The notes under the pieces were generated by a model. It was given only the letters and a program-made list of their open reading frames with translations. It did no database searches and was not told where the DNA came from. The position numbers were made by a program, and so were the translations under genes. From Loxodes magnus (lineage: Eukaryota; Ciliophora; Karyorelictea; Loxodida; Loxodidae), in the NCBI GenBank assembly GCA_946699065.1, contig CAMPDV010001992.1, positions 41,836 through 105,835 on the forward strand: 64,000 nucleotides of DNA, in the 5' to 3' direction. This document shows, one piece after another, positions 45,391 through 58,809 of the stretch (position 1 is the first letter of the stretch; every line of letters begins with the position of its first letter).

Positions 45391-48300
45391 CGATGTGAAT
45401 GAAAAGTAGTAAAAGATGAGGAGAAAAGTGAGTTTAAAGAAAGTGATTATTTAATTTAATAAAAGTGAGTAAAAAGTTCGAGTGATGGTGTTTAAAAAGA
45501 GAAAGCATTGAGCAATTTTTCTGTTTTTGATGTGAATGAAAAGGAGTAAAAGATGAGGAGAAAAGTGAGTTTAAAGAAAGTGATTATTTAATTTAATAAA
45601 AGTGAGTAAAAAGTTCGAGTGATATTGTTTAAAAAGAGAAAGCATTGAGCAATTTTTCTGTTTTTGATGTGAATGAAAAGGAGTAAAAGATGAGGAGAGA
45701 AGTGAGTTTAAAGAAAGTGATTATTTAATTTAATAAAAGTGAGTAAAAAGTGAGAGTTATGGTGTTTAGAAAGAGAAAGCATTGAGCAATTTTTCTGTTT
45801 TTGATGTGAATGAAAAGGAGTAAAAGATGAGGTGAAAAGTGAGTTTAAAGAAAGTGATTATTTAATTTAATAAAAGTGAGTAAAAAGTGAGAGTTATGGT
45901 GTTTAGAAAGAGAAAGCATTGAGCAATTTTTCTGTTTTTGATGTGAATGAAAAGGAGTAAAAGATGAGGAGAGAAGTGAGTTTAAAGAAAGTGATAACTT
46001 TAATTTAATAAAAGTGAGTAAAAAGTGAGAGTTATGGTGTTTTGAAAGAGAGAGTATTGAGCAATTTTTCTGTTTTTGATGTGAATGAAAAGTAGTAAAA
46101 GATGAGAAAAAAAGTGAGTTTAAAGAAAGTGATAACTTTAATTTAATAAAAGTGAGTAAAAAGTGCGAGTTATGGTGTTTAGAAAGAGAGAGTATTGAGC
46201 AATTTTTCTGTTTTTGATGTGAATGAAAAGGAGTAAAAGATGAGGAGAAAAGTGAGTTTAAAGAAAGTGATTATTTAATTTAATAAAAGTGAGTAAAAAC
46301 GAGTGATGGTGTTTAGAAAGAGAAAGCATTGAGCAATTTTTCTGTTTTTGATGTGAATGAAAAGGAGTAAAAGATGAGGAGAAAAGTGAGTTTAAAGAAA
46401 GTGATTATTTAATTTAATAAAAGTGAGTAAAAAGTGCGAGTGATGGTGTTTAGAAAGAGAAAGTATTGAGCAATTTTTCTGTTTTTGATGTGAATGAAAA
46501 GGAGTAAAAGATGAGGAGAAAAGTGAGTTTAAAGAAAGTGATAACTTTAATTTAATAAAAGTGAGTAAAAACGAGTTATGGTGTTTAGAAAGAGAAAGTA
46601 TTGAGCAATTTTTCTGTTTTTGATGTGAATGAAAAGGAGTAAAAGATGAGGAGAAAAGTGAGTTTAAAGAAAGTGATAACTTTAATTTAATAAAAGTGAG
46701 TAAAAAGTGCGAGTGATGGTGTTTAGAAAGAGAAAGTATTGAGCAATTTTTCTGTTTTTGATGTGAATGAAATGGAGTAAAAGATGAGGAGAGAAGTGAG
46801 TTTAAAGAAAGTGATTATTTAATTTAATAAAAGTGAGTAAAAACGAGTGATGGTGTTTAGAAAGAGAAAGTATTGAGCAATTTTTCTGTTTTTGATGTGA
46901 ATGAAAAGGAGTAAAAGATGAGGAGAAAAGTGAGTTTAAAGAAAGTGATTATTTAATTTAATAAAAGTGAGTAAAAAGTGCGAGTGATGGTGTTTAGAAA
47001 GAGAAAGCATTGAGCAATTTTTCTGTTTTTGATGTGAATGAAAAGGAGTAAAAGATGAGGAGAAAAGTGAGTTTAAAGAAAGTGATAACTTTAATTTAAT
47101 AAAAGTGAGTAAAAACGAGTGATGGTGTTTAGAAAGAGAAAGTATTGAGCAATTTTTCTGTTTTTGATGTGAATGAAAAGGAGTAAAAGATGAGGAGAAA
47201 AGTGAGTTTAAAGAAAGTGATTATTTAATTTAATAAAAGTGAGTAAAAACGAGTGATGGTGTTTAGAAAGAGAAAGCATTGAGCAATTTTTCTGTTTTTG
47301 ATGTGAATGAAAAGGAGTAAAAGATGAGGAGAAAAGTGAGTTTAAAGAAAGTGATAACTTTAATTTAATAAAAGTGAGTAAAAAGTGCGAGTTATGGTGT
47401 TTAGAAAGAGAAAGTATTGAGCAATTTTTCTGTTTTTGATGTGAATGAAAAGGAGTAAAAGATGAGGAGAAAAGTGAGTTTAAAGAAAGTGATAACTTTA
47501 ATTTAATAAAAGTGAGTAAAAACGAGTGATGGTGTTTAGAAAGAGAAAGTATTGAGCAATTTTTCTGTTTTTGATGTGAATGAAAAGGAGTAAAAGATGA
47601 GGAGAAAAGTGAGTTTAAAGAAAGTGATTATTTAATTTAATAAAAGTGAGTAAAAAGTGCGAGTGATGGTGTTTAGAAAGAGAAAGTATTGAGCAATTTT
47701 TCTGTTTTTGATGTGAATGAAAAGGAGTAAAAGATGAGGAGAAAAGTGAGTTTAAAGAAAGTGATTATTTAATTTAATAAAAGTGAGTAAAAACGAGTGA
47801 TGGTGTTTAGAAAGAGAAAGCATTGAGCAATTTTTCTGTTTTTGATGTGAATGAAAAGGAGTAAAAGATGAGGAGAAAAGTGAGTTTAAAGAAAGTGATA
47901 ACTTTAATTTAATAAAAGTGAGTAAAAAGTGCGAGTGATGGTGTTTAGAAAGAGAAAGCATTGAGCAATTTTTCTGTTTTTGATGTGAATGAAAAGGAGT
48001 AAAAGATGAGGAGAGAAGTGAGTTTAAAGAAAGTGATTATTTAATTTAATAAAAGTGAGTAAAAAGTTCGAGTGATGGTGTTTAGAAAGAGAAAGTATTG
48101 AGCAATTTTTCTGTTTTTGATGTGAATGAAAAGGAGTAAAAGATGAGGAGAAAAGTGAGTTTAAAGAAAGTGATTATTTAATTTAATAAAAGTGAGTAAA
48201 AAGTTCGAGTGATATTGTTTAGAAAGAGAAAGCTATTGAGCAATTTTTCTGTTTTTGATGTGAATGAAAAGGAGTAAAAGATGAGGAGAGAAGTGAGTTT

Positions 48301-48403
48301 AAAGAAAGTGATTATTTAATTTAATAAAAGTGAGTAAAAAGTGAGAGTGATGGTGTTTAGAAAGAGAAAGTATTGAGCAATTTTTCTGTTTTTGATGTGA
48401 ATG

Positions 48404-50330
48404 AAATGGAGTAAAAGATGAGGAGAGAAGTGAGTTTAAAGAAAGTGATAACTTTAATTTAATAAAAGTGAGTAAAAAGTGAGAGTTATGGTGTTTTGAA
48501 AGAGAGAGTATTGAGCAATTTTTCTGTTTTTGATGTGAATGAAAAGGAGTAAAAGATGAGGAGAAAAGTGAGTTTAAAGAAAGTGATTATTTAATTTAAT
48601 AAAAGTGAGTAAAAAGTGAGAGTTATGGTGTTTAGAAAGAGAAAGTATTGAGCAATTTTTCTGTTTTTGATGTGAATGAAAAGGAGTAAAAGATGAGGAG
48701 AAAAGTGAGTTTAAAGAAAGTGATTATTTAATTTAATAAAAGTGAGTAAAAAGTGCGAGTGATGGTGTTTAGAAAGAGAAAGTATTGAGCAATTTTTCTG
48801 TTTTTGATGTGAATGAAAAGGAGTAAAAGATGAGGAGAAAAGTGAGTTTAAAGAAAGTGATTATTTAATTTAATAAAAGTGAGTAAAAAGTTCGAGTGAT
48901 ATTGTTTAGAAAGAGAAAGCATTGAGCAATTTTTCTGTTTTTGATGTGAATGAAAAGGAGTAAAAGATGAGGAGAAAAGTGAGTTTAAAGAAAGTGATTA
49001 TTTAATTTAATAAAAGTGAGTAAAAAGTTCGAGTGATATGGTGTTTAGAAAGAGAAAGCATTGAGCAATTTTTCTGTTTTTGATGTGAATGAAAAGGAGT
49101 AAAAGATGAGGAGAAAAGTGAGTTTAAAGAAAGTGATTATTTAATTTAATAAAAGTGAGTAAAAAGTGAGAGTTATGGTGTTTAGAAAGAGAAAGCATTG
49201 AGCAATTTTTCTGTTTTTGATGTGAATGAAATGGAGTAAAAGATGAGGAGAGAAGTGAGTTTAAAGAAAGTGATAACTTTAATTTAATAAAAGTGAGTAA
49301 AAAGTGAGAGTTATGGTGTTTAGAAAGAGAGAGTATTGAGCAATTTTTCTGTTTTTGATGTGAATGAAAAGGAGTAAAAGATGAGGAGAAAAGTGAGTTT
49401 AAAGAAAGTGATTATTTAATTTAATAAAAGTGAGTAAAAAGTGAGAGTTATGGTGTTTAGAAAGAGAAAGTATTGAGCAATTTTTCTGTTTTTGATGTGA
49501 ATGAAAAGGAGTAAAAGATGAGGAGAAAAGTGAGTTTAAAGAAAGTGATTATTTAATTTAATAAAAGTGAGTAAAAACGAGTGATGGTGTTTAGAAAGAG
49601 AAAGTATTGAGCAATTTTTCTGTTTTCGATGTGAATGAAAAGTAGTAAAAGATGAGGAGAAAAGTGAGTTTAAAGAAAGTGATAACTTTAATTTAATAAA
49701 AGTGAGTAAAAAGTGCGAGTGATGGTGTTTAGAAAGAGAAAGCATTGAGCAATTTTTCTGTTTTTGATGTGAATGAAAAGGAGTAAAAGATGAGGAGAAA
49801 AGTGAGTTTAAAGAAAGTGATTATTTAATTTAATAAAAGTGAGTAAAAAGTTCGAGTGATGGTGTTTAGAAAGAGAAAGCATTGAGCAATTTTTCTGTTT
49901 TTGATGTGAATGAAAAGGAGTAAAAGATGAGGAGAGAAGTGAGTTTAAAGAAAGTGATTATTTAATTTAATAAAAGTGAGTAAAAAGTGAGAGTTATGGT
50001 GTTTAGAAAGAGAAAGCATTGAGCAATTTTTCTGTTTTTGATGTGAATGAAATGGAGTAAAAGATGAGGAGAGAAGTGAGTTAAAGAAAGTGATAACTTT
50101 AATTTAATAAAAGTGAGTAAAAAGTGAGAGTTATGGTATTTTGAAAGAGAGAGTATTGAGCAATTTTTCTGTTTTTGATGTGAATGAAAAGGAGTAAAAG
50201 ATGAGGAGAAAAGTGAGTTTAAAGAAAGTGATTATTTAATTTAATAAAAGTGAGTAAAAAGTGAGAGTTATGGTGTTTAGAAAGAGAAAGTATTGAGCAA
50301 TTTTTCTGTTTTTGATGTGAATGAAAAGGA
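48404..50330 (+). repeat. Six-monomer higher-order repeat (~823 bp), including copy of 44.4-45.3 kb
   Basis: An aatggag-gagagaag-gataac-gtgagag-tatgg monomer recurs with aaatgg at 48404, 49229 and 50050, intervals of 825 and 821 bp, or six monomers. Within each unit the order is gtgagag, gtgagag, gtgcgag or acgag, one or two gttcgag types, then gtgagag with agcat. Confidence 0.75.
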
Positions 50331-52475
50331 GTAAAAGATGAGGAGAAAAGTGAGTTTAAAAAAAGTGATTATTTAATTTAATAAAAGTGAGTAAAAAGTG
50401 CGAGTTATGGTGTTTAGAAAGAGAAAGTATTGAGCAATTTTTCTGTTTTTGATGTGAATGAAAAGGAGTAAAAGATGAGGAGAGAAGTGAGTTTAAAGAA
50501 AGTGATTATTTAATTTAATAAAAGTGAGTAAAAAGTGCGAGTGATGGTGTTTAGAAAGAGAAAGTATTGAGCAATTTTTCTGTTTTTTGATGTGAATGAA
50601 AAGGAGTAAAAGATGAGGAGAAAAGTGAGTTTAAAGAAAGTGATAACTTTAATTTAATAAAAGTGAGTAAAAAGTGAGAGTGATGGTGTTTAGAAAGAGA
50701 AAGTATTGAGCAATTTTTCTGTTTTTGATGTGAATGAAAAGGAGTAAAAGATGAGGAGAAAAGTGAGTTTAAAAAAAGTGATTATTTAATTTAATAAAAG
50801 TGAGTAAAAAGTGCGAGTGATGGTGTTTAGAAAGAGAAAGTATTGAGCAATTTTTCTGTTTTTGATGTGAATGAAAAGGAGTAAAAGATGAGGAGAAAAG
50901 TGAGTTTAAAGAAAGTGATTATTTAATTTAATAAAAGTGAGTAAAAAGTGAGAGTTATGGTGTTTAGAAAGAGAGAGTATTGAGCAATTTTTCTGTTTTT
51001 GATGTGAATGAAAAGGAGTAAAAGATGAGGAGAAAAGTGAGTTTAAAGAAAGTGATAACTTTAATTTAATAAAAGTGAGTAAAAACGAGTGATGGTGTTT
51101 AGAAAGAGAAAGTATTGAGCAATTTTTCTGTTTTTGATGTGAATGAAAAGGAGTAAAAGATGAGGAGAGAAGTGAGTTTAAAGAAAGTGATTATTTAATT
51201 TAATAAAAGTGAGTAAAAACGAGTGATGGTGTTTAGAAAGAGAAAGTATTGAGCAATTTTTCTGTTTTTGATGTGAATGAAATGGAGTAAAAGATGAGGA
51301 GAGAAGTGAGTTTAAAGAAAGTGATAACTTTAATTTAATAAAAGTGAGTAAAAAGTGAGAGTTATGGTGTTTAGAAAGAGAGAGTATTGAGCAATTTTTC
51401 TGTTTTTGATGTGAATGAAAAGGAGTAAAAGATGAGGAGAGAAGTGAGTTTAAAGAAAGTGATAACTTTAAGTTAATAAAAGTGAGTAAAAAGTGAGAGT
51501 TATGGTGTTTAGAAAGAGAAAGCATTGAGCAATTTTTCTGTTTTTGATGTGAATGAAAAGTAGTAAAAGATGAGAAAAAAAGTGAGTTTAAAGAAAGTGA
51601 TAACTTTAATTTAATAAAAATCAGTAAAAACGAGTGATGGTGTTTAGAAAGAGAAAGTATTGAGCAATTTTTCTGTTTTTGATGTGAATGAAAAGGAGTA
51701 AAAGATGAGGAGAAAAGTGAGTTTAAAAAAAGTGATTATTTAATTTAATAAAAGTGAGTAAAAACGAGTGATGGTGTTTAGAAAGAGAAAGCATTGAGCA
51801 ATTTTTCTGTTTTTGATGTGAATGAAATGGAGTAAAAGATGAGGAGAGAAGTGAGTTTAAAGAAAGTGATTATTTAATTTAATAAAAGTGAGTAAAAAGT
51901 TCGAGTGATATTGTTTAGAAAGAGAAAGCATTGAGCAATTTTTCTGTTTTTGATGTGAATGAAAAGGAGTAAAAGATGAGGAGAGAAGTGAGTTTAAAGA
52001 AAGTGATAACTTTAATTTAATAAAAGTGAGTAAAAACGAGTGATGGTGTTTAGAAAGAGAAAGTATTGAGCAATTTTTCTGTTTTTGATGTGAATGAAAA
52101 GGAGTAAAAGATGAGGAGAAAAGTGAGTTTAAAGAAAGTGATAACTTTAATTTAATAAAAGTGAGTAAAAAGTGCGAGTGATGGTGTTTAGAAAGAGAAA
52201 GTATTGAGCAATTTTTCTGTTTTTGAAGTGAATGAAAGGGAGTAAAAGATGAGGAGAAAAGTGAGTTTAAAAAAAGTGATAACTTTAATTTAATAAAAGT
52301 GAGTAAAAAGTGAGAGTTATGGTGTTTAGAAAGAGAAAGTATTGAGCAATTTTTCTGTTTTTGATGTGAATGAAAAGGAGTAAAAGATGAGGAGAGAAGT
52401 GAGTTTAAAGAAAGTGATTATTTAATTTAATAAAAGTGAGTAAAAACGAGTGATGGTGTTTAGAAAGAGAAAGCA

Positions 52476-53465
52476 TTGAGCAATTTTTCTGTTTTTGATG
52501 TGAATGAAAAGGAGTAAAAGATGAGGAGAAAAGTGAGTTTAAAGAAAGTGATAACTTTAATTTAATAAAAGTGAGTAAAAAGTTCGAGTGATATTGTTTA
52601 GAAAGAGAAAGCATTGAGCAATTTTTCTGTTTTTGATGTGAATGAAAAGGAGTAAAAGATGAGGTGAAAAGTGAGTTTAAAGAAAGTGATTATTTAATTT
52701 AATAAAAGTGAGTAAAAACGAGTGATATTGTTTAGAAAGAGAAAGCATTCAGCAATTTTTCTGTTTTTGATGTGAATGAAAAGGAGTAAAAGATGAGGAG
52801 AAAAGTGAGTTTAAAGAAAGTGATAACTTTAATTTAATAAAAGTGAGTAAAAACGAGTTATGGTGTTTAGAAAGAGAGAGTATTGAGCAATTTTTCTGTT
52901 TTTGATGTGAATGAAAAGGAGTAAAAGATGAGGAGAAAAGTGAGTTTAAAGAAAGTGATAACTTTAATTTAATAAAAGTGAGTAAAAAGTGCGAGTTATG
53001 GTGTTTAGAAAGAGAAAGTATTGAGCAATTTTTCTGTTTTTGATGTGAATGAAAAGGAGTAAAAGATGAGGAGAGAAGTGAGTTTAAAGAAAGTGATAAC
53101 TTTAATTTAATAAAAGTGAGTAAAAAGTGCGAGTGATGGTGTTTAGAAAGAGAAAGTATTGAGCAATTTTTCTGTTTTTGATGTGAATGAAAAGGAGTAA
53201 AAGATGAGGAGAAAAGTGAGTTTAAAGAAAGTGATTATTTAATTTAATAAAAGTGAGTAAAAAGTGAGAGTTATGGTGTTTAGAAAGAGAAAGCATTGAG
53301 CAATTTTTCTGTTTTTGATGTGAATGAAAAGGAGTAAAAGATGAGGAGAAAAGTGAGTTTAAAGAAAGTGATAACTTTAATTTAATAAAAATGAGTAAAA
53401 AGTGCGAGTGATGGTGTTTAGAAAGAGAAAGCATTGAGCAATTTTTCTGTTTTTGATGTGAATGA
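52476..53465 (+). repeat. Right copy of the ~1-kb segmental duplication (partner 38541-39535)
   Basis: The first 567 bp are the same as 38541-39107, including the rare cattcagc at 52746. Beyond 53042 the order of variants continues to match with substitutions, and both copies reach an aatggag unit. Confidence 0.85.
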
Positions 53466-54302
53466 AATGGAGTAAAAGATGAGGAGAAAAGTGAGTTTAA
53501 AGAAAGTGATAACTTTAATTTAATAAAAGTGAGTAAAAAGTGCCAGTGATGGTGTTTAGAAAGAGAAAGTATAAAGCAATTTTTCTGTTTTTGAAGTGAA
53601 TGAAAAGGAGTAAAAGATGAGGAGAAAAGTGAGTTTAAAGAAAGTGATTATTTAATTTAATAAAAGTGAGTAAAAAGTGCGAGTTATGGTGTTTTGAAAG
53701 AGAAAGTATTGAGCAATTTTTCTGTTTTTGATGTGAATGAAAAGGAGTAAAAGATGAGGTGAAAAGTGAGTTTAAAGAAAGTGATTATTTAATTTAATAA
53801 AAGTGAGTAAAAAGTTCGAGTGATATTGTTTAGAAAGAGAAAGCATTGAGCAATTTTTCTGTTTTTGAAGTGAATGAAAAGGAGTAAAAGATGAGGAGAA
53901 AAGTGAGTTTAAAGAAAGTGATAACTTTAATTTAATAAAAGTGAGTAAAAAGTGCCAGTGATGGTGTTTAGAAAGAGAAAGCATTGAGCAATTTTTCTGT
54001 TTTTTGATGTGAATGAAATGGAGTAAAAGATGAGGAGAGAAGTGAGTTTAAAGAAAGTGATTATTTAATTTAATAAAAGTGAGTAAAAAGTGCGAGTTAT
54101 GGTGTTTTGAAAGAGAAAGTATTGAGCAATTTTTCTGTTTTTGATGTGAATGAAAAGGAGTAAAAGATGAGGTGAAAAGTGAGTTTAAAGAAAGTGATTA
54201 TTTAATTTAATAAAAGTGAGTAAAAAGTTCGAGTGATATTGTTTAGAAAGAGAAAGCATTGAGCAATTTTTCTGTTTTTGATGTGAATGAAAAGGAGTAA
54301 AA

Positions 54303-55126
54303 GATGAGGTGAAAAGTGAGTTTAAAGAAAGTGATTATTTAATTTAATAAAAGTGAGTAAAAAGTGAGAGTTATGGTGTTTTGAAAGAGAGAGTATTGAG
54401 CAATTTTTCTGTTTTTGATGTGAATGAAAAGGAGTAAAAGATGAGGAGAGAAGTGAGTTTAAAGAAAGTGATTATTTAATTTAATAAAAGTGAGTAAAAA
54501 GTGAGAGTTATGGTGTTTAGAAAGAGAGAGTATTGAGCAATTTTTCTGTTTTTGATGTGAATGAAAAGGAGTAAAAGATGAGGAGAAAAGTGAGTTTAAA
54601 GAAAGTGATAACTTTAATTTAATAAAAATGAGTAAAAAGTGCGAGTGATGGTGTTTAGAAAGAGAAAGCATTGAGCAATTTTTCTGTTTTTGATGTGAAT
54701 GAAAAGGAGTAAAAGATGAGGTGAAAAGTGAGTTTAAAGAAAGTGATTATTTAATTTAATAAAAGTGAGTAAAAAGTTCGAGTGATATTGTTTAGAAAGA
54801 GAAAGCATTGAGCAATTTTTCTGTTTTTGATGTGAATGAAAAGGAGTAAAAGATGAGGAGAAAAGTGAGTTTAAAAAAAGTGATTATTTAATTTAATAAA
54901 AGTGAGTAAAAAGTGAGAGTTATGGTGTTTAGAAAGAGAAAGCATTGAGCAATTTTTCTGTTTTTGATGTGAATGAAAAGGAGTAAAAGATGAGGAGAAA
55001 AGTGAGTTTAAAGAAAGTGATAACTTTAATTTAATAAAAATGAGTAAAAAGTGCGAGTGATGGTGTTTAGAAAGAGAAAGTATTGAGCAATTTTTCTGTT
55101 TTTGATGTGAATGAAAAGGAGTAAAA
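54303..55126 (+). repeat. Three-monomer higher-order repeat (412 bp, two copies)
   Basis: A gatgaggtg unit lies at 54303, 54715 and 55127, each 412 bp apart, or three monomers. The second copy orders a gaggtg-gttcgag-gatattg unit, a gtgagag-tatgg-agcat unit and an aaaatgag-gtgcgag unit. The first copy has gtgagag in place of gttcgag in its opening monomer. Confidence 0.65.
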
Positions 55127-56060
55127 GATGAGGTGAAAAGTGAGTTTAAAGAAAGTGATTATTTAATTTAATAAAAGTGAGTAAAAAGTTCGAGTGATAT
55201 TGTTTAGAAAGAGAAAGCATTGAGCAATTTTTCTGTTTTTGATGTGAATGAAAAGGAGTAAAAGATGAGGTGAAAAGTGAGTTTAAAGAAAGTGATTATT
55301 TAATTTAATAAAAGTGAGTAAAAAGTGAGAGTTATGGTGTTTTGAAAGAGAAAGCATTGAGCAATTTTTCTGTTTTTTGATGTGAATGAAAAGGAGTAAA
55401 AGATGAGGAGAAAAGTGAGTTTAAAGAAAGTGATTATTTAATTTAATAAAAGTGAGTAAAAAGTGAGAGTTATGGTGTTTAGAAAGAGAAAGTATTGAGC
55501 AATTTTTCTGTTTTTGATGTGAATGAAAAGGAGTAAAAGATGAGGAGAGAAGTGAGTTTAAAGAAAGTGATAACTTTAATTTAATAAAAGTGAGTAAAAA
55601 GTGAGAGTTATGGTGTTTTGAAAGAGAGAGTATTGAGCAATTTTTCTGTTTTTGATGTGAATGAAAAGTAGTAAAAGATGAGAAAAAAAGTGAGTTTAAA
55701 GAAAGTGATAACTTTAATTTAATAAAAGTGAGTAAAAAGTGCGAGTTATGGTGTGTTAGAAAGAGAGAGTATTGAGCAATTTTTCTGTTTTTGATGTGAA
55801 TGAAAAGGAGTAAAAGATGAGGAGAGAAGTGAGTTTAAAGAAAGTGATAACTTTAATTTAATAAAAGTGAGTAAAAAGTGCGAGTGATGGTGTTTTGAAA
55901 GAGAGAGTATTGAGCAATTTTTCTGTTTTTGAAGTGAATGAAATGGAGTAAAAGATGAGGAGAAAAGTGAGTTTAAAGAAAGTGATAACTTTAATTTAAT
56001 AAAAGTGAGTAAAAAGTGCGAGTGATGGTGTTTAGAAAGAGAAAGCATTGAGCAATTTTT
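54900..56060 (+). repeat. Left copy of a 20-monomer-spaced duplication (partner 57649-58809)
   Basis: The markers gtgtgttag (55748) and gttttttga (55372) recur at 58497 and 58121, both exactly 2,749 bp away, or 20 monomers. The order between them and for about 0.5 kb upstream is the same apart from a few substitutions. The match fades on either side near 54.9 and 56.06 kb. Confidence 0.8.
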
Positions 56061-57648
56061 CTGTTTTTGATGTGAATGAAAAGGATTAAAAGATGAGGAG
56101 AAAAGTGAGTTTAAAGAAAGTGATTATTTAATTTAATAAAAGTGAGTAAAAACGAGTGATGGTGTTTAGAAAGAGAAAGCATTGAGCAATTTTTTCTGTT
56201 TTTGATGTGAATGAAAAGGAGTAAAAGATGAGGAGAAAAGTGAGTTTAAAGAAAGTGATAACTTTAATTTAATAAAAATGAGTAAAAAGTGCGAGTGATG
56301 GTGTTTAGAAAGAGAAAGCATTGAGCAATTTTTCTGTTTTTGAAGTCAATGAAAAGGAGTAAAAGATGAGGTGAAAAGTGAGTTTAAAGAAAGTGATAAC
56401 TTTAATTTAATAAAAGTGAGTAAAAAGTGCGAGTGATATTGTTTAGAAAGAGAAAGCATTGAGCAATTTTTCTGTTTTTGATGTGAATGAAAAGGAGTAA
56501 AAGATGAGGAGAAAAGTGAGTTTAAAGAAAGTGATTATTTAATTTAATAAAAGTGAGTAAAAAGTTCGAGTGATATTGTTTAGAAAGAGAAAGCATTGAG
56601 CAATTTTTCTGTTTTTGATGTGAATGAAAAGGAGTAAAAGATGAGGAGAAAAGTGAGTTTAAAGAAAGTGATAACTTTAATTTAATAAAAGTGAGTAAAA
56701 AGTGCGAGTGATGGTGTTTAGAAAGAGAAAGTATTGAGCAATTTTTCTGTTTTTGATGTGAATGAAAAGGAGTAAAAGATGAGGTGAAAAGTGAGTTTAA
56801 AGAAAGTGATTATTTAATTTAATAAAAGTGAGTAAAAAGTGCGAGTTATGGTGTTTTGAAAGAGAAAGCATTGAGCAATTTTTCTGTTTTTGATGTGAAT
56901 GAAAAGGAGTAAAAGATGAGGAGAGAAGTGAGTTTAAAGAAAGTGATTATTTAATTTAATAAAAGTGAGTAAAAAGTGAGAGTTATGGTGTTTAGAAAGA
57001 GAAAGTATTGAGCAATTTTTCTGTTTTTGATGTGAATGAAATGGAGTAAAAGATGAGGAGAAAAGTGAGTTTAAAGAAAGTGATAACTTTAATTTAATAA
57101 AAGTGAGTAAAAAGTGCGAGTGATATTGTTTAGAAAGAGAAAGCATTGAGCAATTTTTCTGTTTTTGATGTGAATGAAATGGAGTAAAAGATGAGGAGAA
57201 AAGTGAGTTTAAAGAAAGTGATTATTTAATTTAATAAAAGTGAGTAAAAAGTTCGAGTGATATTGTTTAGAAAGAGAAAGCATTGAGCAATTTTTCTGTT
57301 TTTGATGTGAATGAAATGGAGTAAAAGATGAGGAGAAAAGTGAGTTTAAAGAAAGTGATTATTTAATTTAATAAAAGTGAGTAAAAAGTGCGAGTGATGG
57401 TGTTTAGAAAGAGAAAGCATTGAGCAATTTTTCTGTTTTTGATGTGAATGAAAAGGATTAAAAGATGAGGAGAGAAGTGAGTTTAAAGAAAGTGATTATT
57501 TAATTTAATAAAAGTGAGTAAAAAGTGAGAGTTATGGTGTTTAGAAAGAGAGAGTATTGAGCAATTTTTCTGTTTTTGATGTGAATGAAATGGAGTAAAA
57601 GATGAGGAGAGAAGTGAGTTTAAAGAAAGTGATTATTTAATTTAATAA

Positions 57649-58809
57649 AAGTGAGTAAAAAGTGAGAGTTATGGTGTTTAGAAAGAGAAAGCATTGAGCA
57701 ATTTTTCTGTTTTTGATGTGAATGAAAAGGAGTAAAAGATGAGGAGAAAAGTGAGTTTAAAGAAAGTGATAACTTTAATTTAATAAAAGTGAGTAAAAAG
57801 TGCGAGTGATGGTGTTTAGAAAGAGAAAGTATTGAGCAATTTTTCTGTTTTTGATGTGAATGAAAAGGAGTAAAAGATGAGGTGAAAAGTGAGTTTAAAG
57901 AAAGTGATTATTTAATTTAATAAAAGTGAGTAAAAAGTTCGAGTGATATTGTTTAGAAAGAGAAAGCATTGAGCAATTTTTCTGTTTTTGATGTGAATGA
58001 AAAGGAGTAAAAGATGAGGAGAAAAGTGAGTTTAAAGAAAGTGATTATTTAATTTAATAAAAGTGAGTAAAAAGTGAGAGTTATGGTGTTTTGAAAGAGA
58101 AAGCATTGAGCAATTTTTCTGTTTTTTGATGTGAATGAAAAGGAGTAAAAGATGAGGAGAAAAGTGAGTTTAAAGAAAGTGATTATTTAATTTAATAAAA
58201 GTGAGTAAAAAGTGAGAGTTATGGTGTTTAGAAAGAGAAAGTATTGAGCAATTTTTCTGTTTTTGATGTGAATGAAAAGGAGTAAAAGATGAGGAGAGAA
58301 GTGAGTTTAAAGAAAGTGATAACTTTAATTTAATAAAAGTGAGTAAAAAGTGAGAGTTATGGTGTTTTGAAAGAGAGAGTATTGAGCAATTTTTCTGTTT
58401 TTGATGTGAATGAAAAGTAGTAAAAGATGAGAAAAAAAGTGAGTTTAAAGAAAGTGATAACTTTAATTTAATAAAAGTGAGTAAAAAGTGCGAGTTATGG
58501 TGTGTTAGAAAGAGAGAGTATTGAGCAATTTTTCTGTTTTTGATGTGAATGAAAAGGAGTAAAAGATGAGGAGAAAAGTGAGTTTAAAGAAAGTGATTAT
58601 TTAATTTAATAAAAGTGAGTAAAAAGTGCGAGTGATGGTGTTTTGAAAGAGAGAGTATTGAGCAATTTTTCTGTTTTTGAAGTGAATGAAATGGAGTAAA
58701 AGATGAGGAGAAAAGTGAGTTTAAAGAAAGTGATAACTTTAATTTAATAAAAGTGAGTAAAAAGTGCGAGTGATGGTGTTTAGAAAGAGAAAGCATTGAG
58801 CAATTTTTC
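57649..58809 (+). repeat. Right copy of the 20-monomer-spaced duplication
   Basis: Partner of 54900-56060 at a constant offset of 2,749 bp. It differs at a few positions, for example gtgagtaaaaag versus atgagtaaaaag, and gaggag versus gaggtg. Confidence 0.8.
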
